Source: Albizia julibrissin
Taxonomy: Eukaryota; Streptophyta; Magnoliopsida; Fabales; Fabaceae
Length of the DNA stretch: 64,000 nucleotides
Direction: 5' to 3'
Assembly (NCBI GenBank): GCA_037074505.1
Contig: CM073489.1
Location: 37,075,058 to 37,139,057 of the forward strand
Positions within the stretch are counted from its first letter, which is position 1, and the number at the start of each line of letters is the position of its first letter. The notes under the pieces are model-generated. The model worked only from the letters and a program-made list of their open reading frames with translations, was not told the DNA's origin and did not search any database. Positions 11,670 through 21,858 of this stretch are shown here, piece after piece. The position numbers and the translations under genes were made by a program.

Positions 11670-12347
11670 TGCCTGAAAGACGCTGTCCTTAATAGCTATT
11701 CCGCGACCACCGGCTGACTGAAAGTGGCACTCCTCATGATAAAACGAATTCTTCCTGCATATACAGGGTGAGCAGAACAACAAAATATAGAGGAACCATA
11801 AAAGCAGAGAGATCACATAGGCCAGAGAGGAAGGGAGCTCAAGATTTCTGAGCTGGGTGTCTGAACCTCTTGCAGGCGGTGTCTTTTATAGGCTTTTCAT
11901 GCATTTAAACATTGGAGGAAAAATCAATGGCCATTAACACAATTAAACTAGCGGTTTCTGAACGTTTGAATGGCATAAATAAACTCATTTTATTAATCGG
12001 TAACATGAACGTTGGTCATGATGGTCCGTTGAACAAAATAAAATCTTTTTGTAACCGAAATGTTCAGGTTTCAAAATTTAAATGCCTCAAAACTGGGTAT
12101 TTTCAATAAGTCATTTTCACAAAAAATTTTAGATTTTTTAACTCACGTGTAGGGGGAAAATCGTCGAATTTCCACTGCATTTGTCTTATGGTGGCCTATT
12201 GTTGTGCGCATAAGCCCACTCTTCCTCTTGCCCATTTACTAGCCCAAATTCACAAAGATGCAATATATACACTTGTGTTATTTCTCTCTCAAGCAATATG
12301 AGACTTGTTCCATTTGACATACCCACACACAAGTCAAAATTCCAACA
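11670..12347 (-). mobile_element. Probable solo LTR
   Basis: Read on the minus strand, this 678-bp segment starts TGTTGGAATTTTGAC, ends CA, and has a TATA box (TATAAAAG, minus strand, near 11882-11889) followed by a GC-richer leader, as LTRs do. No internal retrotransposon sequence or second LTR is present. No 5-bp target duplication is visible (AGTTA versus GTATC), which fits a later deletion that also removed half of the MITE. Unit 1 lacks the segment, so it is an insertion. Superfamily not decided. Confidence 0.6.
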
Positions 12348-12838
12348 GTATCATTCTAATTGGCTCTAGTTGCTACAAAATTTATGTCTTCTCGATATAT
12401 ATCTAGTTGCATAATGGAAAGAAATAAACAAATGTATCAAAAAAATATCTGATTTTTGGGAGAATCTTAACATTTGGAAAGGAGGAGGAGGTTCGTAACC
12501 ACCAAATTGTATTTGCACCGTGAATATATTTAGAATATTTGGTAGAAGCTGTTTTTTCATTATGATTTGATTTACAGTATACAAAATAAATTTATAAGAG
12601 AAGATTTATTTTAAATTGCGTGAACGAATTTTTCTATGCCGAGTCAAACATGCCCAGAAGGCTTCTGACTACTTTTGCAGTAACCACTAATCGATATGAG
12701 CGTTTGGTGGGAGAAAAAGAAGATAAAAAAGAAAGGAAGAGAGGAGGGGGGGACATTTTACGAGGGTATAACGGCCAATCAATTACTATTTTATGGTCCT
12801 TTACAGTCGTAAGTACTAGTGCATATAAATTCTAAAGT

Positions 12839-12981
12839 GATATCAAATTTTCTGATATTATGGTGTGCTGAGTTAGACATGGAATTTGACGAGCAAAAAT
12901 TTGGCGTGCTGAGTTAGACATGGAATTTGATGAGCAAAAATATGCCAGACCAGACTTGTGATATCAAATTTTCTGATATTA
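12839..12981 (+). repeat. Short compound repeat
   Basis: The 22-bp block TGATATCAAATTTTCTGATA(TT) occurs at both ends. Between them are two tandem copies of a ~46-bp unit containing GTGCTGAGTTAGACATGGAA. Not seen at the matching place in unit 1. Confidence 0.75.
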
Positions 12982-13364
12982 AGATTAGAAGTGGCGTAGG
13001 AGTCACATGCAATCTGTCTTGTTGTATTTGTGTCACAGAATGATCTACACAAGTAAATTTATAGAACTAACCCTTTCACTTTTAAAATTGCATTAAACAC
13101 CCTCCTGGGGGGCGGGGGGCCGCCGCCCTCCGGGCAGTACACTTGCAAACCAGTCAATATTTTAATAACTTTTGGACCGTGGAATTCGTTGCTCACGATC
13201 TTAACTTCAAATTGGTCACATTTAAAATTAGGACTCAAAAACTCCGCATGGTATTTTCATGTTCGTAAAGGTGCGCTTAGGGCAAAAGTCTGACGGGAAG
13301 AAAAATAATAGTAATAGAAGTTCAAAGTACAATGCAGTTTTGTATCTCGTGAAGGATATGGGCA

Positions 13365-13563
13365 TGACGTAATGATTGACGCAAGTTTACCCAGCACCAT
13401 CAAGAACAAATATATCCCCACGTGATCACAACCCCAAAGTTAGAGAAGGGGAAAAAGATAAGGAGGAATCACAGGTTTAACGATATAAACTCTGAACCTG
13501 CAACTTCCGTGAATTGTGTTGTTTTTCATATGCCTAAGAAGCCTTGTTCTATCCATATAAATA
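13365..13563 (+). promoter_or_regulatory. Promoter of type-1 small gene copy 2: full as-1-like element, G-box, TATA box
   Basis: TGACG at 13365 and TGACG at 13377 are 12 bp apart start to start, and the first continues as TGACGTAA, matching the as-1 arrangement closely. A G-box CACGTG lies at 13419-13424 and a TATA box TATAAATA at 13556-13563, 81 bp before the ATG at 13637. The layout matches the promoter of the paralog at 9686. Confidence 0.65.
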
Positions 13564-13636
13564 AATGCTGCTGCCTCTTCATTACAGACCCACAATATCG
13601 AGAATCATTAACAAGCAACCAGAAACAGGAGAAGCT

Positions 13637-13885
13637 ATGTCGATAGAAGCCATGGCGATGGCGGGAATGGATTACAAAGAATGTGGCATTAATTTTGAAG
13701 AGTGGGATCAACATTGCAGGGAGCAGCCTCCTCTGTATATGGAGGATGAGCTAAGTTTCCGCAGCAAAGTGGGGAACAAAGGCATCGTCGGGGTAGAACG
13801 GATGAAAGAGAAGCTGCAAGAATGGGCAAAAGCAGTTGCTTCATTTCATCTCACAAATGAGAAATGCACTGTAGGCTGTAGTTAG
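13637..13885 (+). CDS. Small type-1 protein, second tandem copy (82 aa)
   Basis: Unknown function. A paralog of the 82-aa protein at 9686, with the same length and the same four Cys positions (CGINFEEW, the Cys after DQH, and the C-terminal CTVGCS). Blocks in order are MSIEAMAMAG, YKECGINFEEWDQHC, QPPLYMEDELSFRSK and KLQEWAKAVASFH. Differences between the copies are scattered substitutions with no frameshift, which suggests both are maintained. A longer open frame starts upstream at 13565, but the TATA box at 13556 and alignment with the paralog favour 13637. Its neighbour downstream is the convergent receptor kinase gene. Confidence 0.7.
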   Translation: MSIEAMAMAGMDYKECGINFEEWDQHCREQPPLYMEDELSFRSKVGNKGIVGVERMKEKLQEWAKAVASFHLTNEKCTVGCS

Positions 13886-13917
13886 GCAGTATGTTCAAGA
13901 ATAATGAATGGCTGATG

Positions 13918-14475
13918 GCCTTGACTTCTTTTGTGTATGCCTCGATCCCAGAGGTAGGATGATATGCGTAATATGTAAATAAAGACTAAGCTGTGTGTGT
14001 AGATGCCTCCAACACCTAACAAATAAGAAATGACTTCAAAGGAAGCTTCTAGAATGCACCACCATCTCCCCACGACATGAAAAGGCATAAATTAAACAGA
14101 GTACTCTGTAGTAAGAAAACAGAATACAGATTTTGCATGACTGGCAGCTGACAAAGGGAAACAACGGCCAAAGTCAGAATAGTATATATTCCCTCTAATT
14201 CTCTTCAGCTTTAAACCGTGCATTATAGCCAAGAGTTTCATGTATTCTTACAATTGTTTACTAACAAAAATTATATACAACAGCAACAGAGACAAAGATC
14301 TCAATAAGCATCATTTGCAGAACATAAGAGATTACAGTGGGTTCTCTTTTTCCCCCCCTTTTTTGCTTGTTTACAGTTGGAATAAAATGACTTGCACCTC
14401 TCGCCAAGCTAACTTGTCGAAAAAACACGACATAAAACATAAAATATGGCTGATTCAAATTTCTGGGTCACCACC
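13918..14475. other. Spacer with probable 3' UTR of the receptor kinase
   Basis: No gene seen. The part near 14220-14475 is the likely 3' UTR of the minus-strand kinase, whose stop codon is at 14476-14478. Poly(A) sites were not determined. Confidence 0.5.
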
Positions 14476-17400
14476 TCATCGCCCCCCGGACAACTCAATG
14501 GCATCTTGGTTATGAACTGAATCTTCTCCCCAATCAAATCTTCTTTGCAGTCTCTCATATTCTTGCCTCCGAGTAACCTCCACATGTTGCCATTCCTCCC
14601 ACCTTTCAGCCAGACCTTCTCCTTCTAGCATTCTAACAACCTCTGACATTGCTGGGCGGTCCTCCGGTGAAGCTTGGGTGCAGAGTAATGCAACTTGTAT
14701 CATCATTTCAACTTCTTGTATGTTGTAATTTTTATTTAGGTTGCAGTCGACAATGGCATCTAGACGTTTTTCCCTTTCTAGTTTCTTAACCTGTAAAGCC
14801 CGTAAAAATCGAGAGAAAGTAATAAGTAAAAGCTGAAAATTATAATCAGAACAATACCAAAGTAGACATCACCATGGCACCCAAAGACATGCAGTACTAC
14901 CAAAGGTGTTAAATAAATAAGAAATAAGCACAAAAATAAACAGGTGCAAACAAGGAGACCATAATATCAAAATCCTCACATGATCAAGTAATAGCACATC
15001 ATCCTCCTCTTCCAAACGTGAAAAGTCAATGGCCCGCTGACCAGTAACAAGCTCCAAAAGCATAATGCCATAACCAAAAACATCTGTCCTTTCAGAAGAT
15101 TTCCCTGTGGACAAGTATTCCGGAGCTATGTGGCCCATTGTTCCACGAACTTGAGTTGTCACATTAGTTTTTCGAACATCAACTAACTTTGCCAAACCAA
15201 AGTCACCTACAACTGCCTCAAAATCTTCATCTAGTAATACATTTGCAGCTTTCACATCCCGATGGATAATCTTAGGATTGCAATGCTCATGAAGATATTC
15301 TAGGCCACGGGCTGTGCCTAAAGCTACTCGCTTTCTTGTTGGCCAGTCTAAAACAGGCTCTCCAGGTTTCAGCTCTGCATCAGTATTCATATCATCAGGA
15401 TATAGCAGGAAATGGTGAGATAAATTAATTGCTACTTACATATAAGTCAAATTCGACCACATAAAAAAATTATTCGAAGGTTTACATGCTGTAAATCAAA
15501 TAATACTTCATGCCTGTAGCATGTAAATACAGAAAGAAAGTGAATATTTAAAATGATGCACACTTTCAAGATGAGCTAATCAACAGCAAAACAAACATTT
15601 ATCCATCAGCCTCACTCTTTCTTTCATTCCCAAAATGTTTATTATGAAGATAATTTTGTAGCAGTAAATCTCAAGTTTTTTCTTCAAAAAAAAAAAAAAA
15701 TTCTGAACATCTTCGAGCAGTATATAATGTATTACAATGATTCATAAATTATTCCGTCCCCACCCAACAGACTAGAAAGACTCGTGTATTGTAACTGTGT
15801 ACCTCTTAGTCGATAGGCAACACTCAAGTTCTGCATGAAGGGATAAACTAGAAGACGTTCAGTTGGCGTAGTACAAAATCCAATCAGCCGTAACAGATTC
15901 CGGTGGACAGCTACACTTATCATCTCAACTTCCCGCTGGAAAGCAGCATCCCCCCCAGGACTTTCATAATCAGTTAACCTTTTGACAGCAACTTTAGTGT
16001 TATCAGCGAGAACACCTTTATAAACCTTTCCAAAGCCTCCCTGTCCCAGAACATTTTTCTCACTGAAGTTGTCAGTGGCTATCTGTAGTTCTCTCCAAGC
16101 AAATCTTTTTAGTTGACCAAATGCAATTCGGCGATCAACTTCACCTGACCATACCCAAAAAAAAAAAAAAATGAAATGGAGTTTCAGGAAAAACTGAAGC
16201 TCAGATTGATCTTGAATGTTTTAATAAGAATATTCCACCCAGAGTTTGTTACCGAAAGAAATTATCTCTTAAACTAGTTTTCACAATTAAAGCATGACCA
16301 CAAGTTCATCAAGCAAATCTCCTGTCATCCCACACAAAATGAGGGATCTTAATTGTAGCTCTTGTAGAAATGGGTACATATCAATGTGCACCATTAGATC
16401 CAGGGAGACTACAAGGAAAAGTATGACAATAACACATTGTTCATATTGAAGAGAAAGTCACTGGAAGAAGTAAGCCTAATTATCTAGTGAAAACTACATT
16501 ATTGAGCCAGATGCCATGATCTGCAACCTCAAATTCAGCCAAGCAAAGTTTTACTACAGCTGAATGTTGTTGACTGTCATGGCCAATATGAGAACCTAAT
16601 TAGCAAGAAATGGTGCAATGTCAATGAATCACATATACATAATAATGATGAGCAAGAAATGTTCCACACATATAAATTAATCTAAGATGCGAAAGAAAAT
16701 GGACATGCTCAATGACTCAAGAGTTTACAGCATTAGTTATTCTTGAGTTTGAAAGCATGGATCAGTTTAAAAGATAAATGACTTTAAATGATACAAACAT
16801 GTCCATGTTAATGCCAATGGTTCAATTTAAGGAGCATGGCATAATTGCAGAGCACATACTGAAAGAGAACTAAAACCTGCAACATCTACAAAAACTTCTC
16901 GTCTGTAGCCCTTGCGTCTACTCTTACACCAGAAGAACAGCAGACCAAAGAGAAAAATTACAACGATTAACCCAACAATAATTCCAACTATAAGGCCAAT
17001 TTTCGGCTTATGGGATGACCCTGCCAAGCATACAAAAAAAATAGCATTTTCATCAAGGAGAGAAACAGATGTCAGCACCTCACAAAACGAAACCAACAAA
17101 ATATTTTAACAAGTTAACCTTGATCAGCATTATCAGAGGCACAAGGGTGACGGTAATTCATGTCACAATTTAAGTTATTTCCACTGAAACTGCAATAACA
17201 CAGACAAAAAAGGTGAAGAACAACTGATGAAAAGATGTTCTAACAACGGAAAATATATAACAATAGTCACACCAGATAAAAGGACGAATAGGATTTTAAT
17301 TTGCTTCTATATCCTGAAACTTCTGTTTCTCCATATTCCGATTAAACATTAGACAGGAAGATGCAATCCTTGGGGATCAAAGATAAACAAACATCTTTTA

Positions 17401-19818
17401 TTGGTGCTTTAAATAGTCAACATTATAATACTAAGTTACAGCACATACTTGTATTTAGGAACGTTGAATAACTGCTCAGGAATTCGACCACTGAGATTAT
17501 TTGAGTCCAGCAGACTGCAAAGAGGAGTTTAAACAATCCATTATATGCTCTAAGAACAGGACATGCATAGAAGTTACTTGTACAACTTTCAAAAAAGTAT
17601 TTTTGCATAACAAAATATTTCACATACACATTGATCAAGCTAGGAAGGCTGCCAAGTGATTCAGGAATATTCCCATTGAGATTGTTTTGACTCAATGTCC
17701 TGGTTATAGAGTATAAAAAAGAACACAGTTAAACATTAGAAAATAGGGGGAATGCAAAATCCTATTGCATATATGTCAGTTTTGAATGAAACTTCAATGA
17801 GAATAAATTAAAATTTTAGGAGGAACTTGAAAGTTGCTGCCAACTTACAGGGACCAAAAATTATATTTTTGCTCAAAACTACTAAACCTGGGAGAAAGAG
17901 AGCATACTTACAAGAACTGAAGCCTTTTAAGATTACCAAGGGTAGATGGTATTTCTCCCGTTAATTTGTTGTTTTCCAGATCAAGTCTGTTTAAGCTAGT
18001 CAGATTTCCCAATTCTTTTGGTATTTCACCAGTGATGCCATTCCCTTGCAATGAACTGCAATATAAATGGACAATACATATATCATGATTACAGTTTCAA
18101 TTTCCGAAATATATGACAAGAAAGTAACTGCTTCTAACAACTACACTTGATCTTATACACAAAAGGGTGGGAAATGCATATGTAACTAAGGTTAGATCCT
18201 AAAATAAGCTATGAAAAAAATAAATCACACCTACACATGTGTGCGCATATATTCATGCCATATGGTTTTACACTATAACACTTAACTCAAAAATGCCAAG
18301 AATGATAGACTAGTCATTAAATTATCAAATCAATGTATAAAAAAAAAAAAAAAAAGGAAAGAGGAGGGTCAGGGATGCAAAATAGCATAAGAACTCAACT
18401 ACCAATTAACAGTTTTTTAATAATTTGCAAGCTGATGTGAGGAGATAAGTTCTCCATCATATAAAACTGAGTGAAATTCAAAAAGTAATATAATATTGCA
18501 CATGAGGGGCCTAGATTGCATGTATAGTATATTATTATTACTTACAGAGTTGAAAGGCTTTTTAGAGCTCCAATTCTTGGGGTCAAGACCCCAGTAAATC
18601 CCATCAATGCTAATGAACTGCAGCAAAGCAAGTTACATAATTATACGGCAGCCACAATGATAAATAGGATGGGAATACCTAACCTAGAAGGAATCATCAA
18701 GGTGATGATAGTCAACATATTCAGCATATCAATTATTTAAAAGAAAAGAATGAAGAGAACATTGCATAAGAATATCTTACACTTGAACAACGTTGGAACT
18801 TTGGTCACAGTAAACACGGGACCAAGTACAAGGGTTTACTTGATTTTGATTCCAATCAGTAAGCTGATTACCCGAAGCATTCAACGATAACTTCAGTGCA
18901 AATAACGCATCTCCTGAAATGAAAAAGAATGTTACCATCCAGCTAGAGCCAAGGGTCCAACATCAATGCGTCGTTCAGAAAATCAAACTATCAGAAATCT
19001 TTCAAATGCATAACATTTTCAACAGCCTCAGCCTCTGGCAACTTATTATGGTTGGAGCAAAAACAGATGCAAAGATGCAAATGCTATTAAATAATTACAT
19101 AATTTAAAAAAGATGAATTTGTTTTCCTGGATCATACAGGATTCAAAGGTTTCATTGTTCCAACACAAAATTTTCTTCTGTATTTTGCCAAAATGAAATA
19201 TGATACATAGCAATAGATAAGAATTATGCATATTTAAATTAGGATTAGAAGAAACACTATTATTGATTCTGCTCATAGTGAGAAAGCATGAAAGGCGGGA
19301 ATCCTACAGGGAAATGAACAGGAAAACTGTGTGCATAAAGTTAATTTCTGTGCTGTGGCCCAAAAAAAGGTTAAATTCTGTAACAAAAGGTTTAGGAATA
19401 GAAAGGATAAACATACATACATTTTCTGTACTGTGTGCATAAAGTTAATTTCTGTACTGTGGCCTAAAAAAAGGTTAAATTTTGTAACAAAAGGTTTGGA
19501 AAAAGAAAGGATCAACATACATACAATTTGTTCAACTTTTCACGAAGCATAATAGCAGTGCAAGATGCCAAGATTTTCTAGGACGCACTTAAACAACATA
19601 ACAGAATTTAATTGTGGAGATTCAGTGACCTGCCAGGGGTGAATGAGGCAGAACAAAAGAAATTCAAAACTGCCGCTAAAGTATGCATAGCCTACTGCTT
19701 TCAGAATAGGTCGAGTGCCAGACAAATAGAATATTGTACCTTGAAAATCAGAAGATACAAAGGAGCATAAGCAAGCCAATAGTAAAAGCACAATTAGGAA
19801 GTCCATTTCCACTGGCAT
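14476..19818 (-). CDS. LRR-II subfamily receptor-like Ser/Thr kinase (At5g10290/At5g65240 type), 610 aa
   Basis: Plasma-membrane receptor or co-receptor kinase of the SERK-containing LRR-II group. Eleven coding exons: 19818-19740, 18913-18781, 18617-18546, 18055-17912, 17699-17628, 17514-17449, 17189-17119, 17020-16877, 16144-15803, 15374-14980, 14790-14476. They sum to 1833 bp in consistent phase. The protein has a signal peptide (1-~25), an LRRNT with WNQNQVNPCTW, five LRRs in exons of about 66-144 bp, a Cys-containing juxtamembrane part, a membrane segment at ~220-243 and then the kinase: glycine loop 294-299 (GQGGFG), Lys315 in VAVK, HRD 412-414 (an RD kinase), DFG 432-434, APE 458-460, C-terminal DAIELSGGR. 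No catalytic residue is missing. Length matches the Arabidopsis proteins (about 610). The ATG at 19818 was preferred; a second lies four codons on. Intron 1 holds a 104-bp tandem repeat. Ligand unknown. Confidence 0.95.
19327..19530 (+). repeat. Two-copy tandem repeat (104 bp) in intron 1 of the receptor kinase
   Basis: CTGTGTGCATAAAGTTAATT occurs at 19327 and again at 19431, each followed by the same run with an AAAAAAAGGTTAAATT block and a CATACATACA block. The copies differ at several bases. Confidence 0.85.
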
Positions 19819-21760
19819 CAACCACTAGGATAATGTGTCTAATGATCAATTATGAGATGACCAATGCCAGTCTCTGCAGAAACATCAAACCATTAAGCTG
19901 TGAACATTGAATAACAACTGTAAACACCATATAAGAGTAAGGGGGTGGGAATTTGGTGTGTGTGATACTAACAATTTAAGGATCAACATATATTCAATGC
20001 TTAAAGATAACAAAAATAGAATAGTGATAAAAAGAAAATCACTGTGATAGAAACCAATCAACTATATACCAGTCAGTCTAAGGAAAAAGGTTGTTTTATG
20101 CATATGCACGTATGCTAATGTCAAATTGCATTTGTTTACTATCCTTGTATCAAAAAGAGGACCAAATTGCAATTGCAAGACAATCCACCAACACGAGGCT
20201 ATTAATCAAAGTATTCTGTAACTAAGCCAGCTGTTTTGAGTTAGAGAACAGCTGCATAACGTTAAACTCATTCACTCATTTGCCTCTCCCCCAGAAATAG
20301 AGGAGTGTGAGGAAGGTCCTAAATTCTTCCTGAGGAAAGAAATGCTAATGGTTAGAGCCTAATACCATCCTACAGCATATAGCAGCCGCATCGTCTTAGA
20401 GTGTGTTTGGGAACTCATTTGTTGATGAAAAAAGCTCATTTATCAGAAAAAAGCTCAGTTGGCATGAGCAATGGTGTTTGGGAATGCATTGAAAGCAAAT
20501 TGACTTTATCTATAAAAGCAGCTTTTTTTCGTAAGCTATGAGTGACAACTTCTCTAAAAAAGTCACTTCTCCCACCGCTCATCCAAACATAAATCACATT
20601 TCTAATCTGGCTTTTTTTCAATTGGGCTTCTGTAAAAGCCCCATTAAAAAAAAAGTCACTTCTCCACTGAGTTCTCAAATAGGCTAAATGGAGAGGCTTA
20701 AGGCCGTGGAGGCAGTCTTGAGAATCAATTGCATGAATTTTGTTATTCCAGTGGTAACAGATAGAGAAATCATTGTCATCACTTAAGTTTGCTTCGTTGT
20801 TAACGAAGGTGATATCTTGAGAATAACATTGAGCGCTACTAGCTCTATTCACAGACTCGTGTAGATTTACTAATGTTATATAAGAGTTAATGGGTGGGTA
20901 AGCCTTCCTGACATTAAGAGCAGAACGCATAGTTTTGGTCGCCATGAGAACAAATGATAAAACACTGACCCGTGAATCAAATGTTCCCAATGAGAACTTA
21001 TATGAAAAGGTCACCGACTCCAGTGGTTCCATCAAATTCCAAAAAAAAAAAAAAAAAACAGTGGGCATAAGAGGGGGAATCAAATCAAAGAGCTGCTGCA
21101 GTTCACCCAATCACAATTTTTTTTTATTTTTGGGTTATGCAACCGAAGAAGACTAAAGGAGGGGAATAAGGATATAAAAGTAGCCCAAACGGGTATAAAA
21201 AATGCTTACTATAACACAGATTTGATCCATTATCATTAACAAAAGAAAGTAGCAGAACTGAGAAGAGAATCATGTAGAAGAACGATCTCGCTGAGTAGCC
21301 ATAAAGTTGCGATGAGAACAAAAGGTGCTTAAATACCTAAAGTTGTATCAGAAGAAATACCTGCTCACGTAAGGAATTTGATGAAGAAATACATCTAAAA
21401 AGTTGAAGAGAAGCCGCGAGAGTGAAAAAAGAGGAAGGAAAGTGAGAAAAGAGGCGATAGGTCTTGAGAAATGGAATTGGAGGTGGGAGAGTCACAGCTG
21501 GCTGGCTCCCCCAAACGAGTGCTGTGACAACAAATCTGAAACAGAAGCTTCTATCGCTTTGTTCCCTCTCTTTCTTCTTCTTGCTTTAGCTCGCTGGAAA
21601 CTTTTGTTGTATTATAAAAGTCTAAAAGAAAAGACGGAATTACTGTTGGCCATCTCTCACTGCGTGGACTCTGGTCCGGATTGATTCTCACGCCTCTTCC
21701 TTCGGTCTTCTCTTCTCTCCTCCTCTCTTCCAGTTTTCCATACATCCACCGTTTTACGGT
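19819..21760 (-). promoter_or_regulatory. Probable split 5' leader and promoter region of the receptor kinase
   Basis: A good acceptor (TTCTGCAG) lies just upstream of the ATG, putting leader sequence at 19819-19873. A plausible donor (CAG/GTATTTC, minus strand) sits at 21361, with pyrimidine-rich leader-like sequence from there to about 21700. The intervening ~1.5 kb leader intron contains a hAT-like MITE (20401-20684). A 224-codon minus frame at 20436-21110 crosses this MITE and is not supported as a gene. The transcription start was not fixed. Confidence 0.45.
20401..20684. mobile_element. hAT-like MITE in the kinase leader intron
   Basis: Ends are inverted repeats: GTGTTTGGGAACTCA on the left and the inverse complement of GCCTATTTGAGAACTCA on the right. 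Inside are paired AAAAAGCTCA and AAAAAAGTCACTTCT blocks. An 8-bp target duplication was not found, so the superfamily rests on end similarity only. Confidence 0.6.
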
Positions 21761-21858
21761 TTTCCAACATACACTGATATTGATTGGTCAGCTTTGAATT
21801 TGTCAGTGCATTCTTGCTTGGCCTCGATCATCCAAATCAAATCGATATTTTTAAAATA

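Larger units (their letters stand above)
9961..13917 (+). repeat. Tandem duplication unit 2, expanded by insertions
   Basis: Homologous to unit 1 but about 1 kb longer. The extra length is mainly a Stowaway MITE (11127-11361) and a half MITE plus solo LTR (11540-12347); outside these the blocks stay collinear. The type-2 gene in this unit is damaged, while the type-1 gene is intact. Confidence 0.8.

Noticed and set aside
20436..21110. A 224-codon minus-strand frame upstream of the receptor kinase
   Set aside because: It runs through a MITE and a poly-A/T run in the probable leader intron, and the protein shows no recognisable domain.
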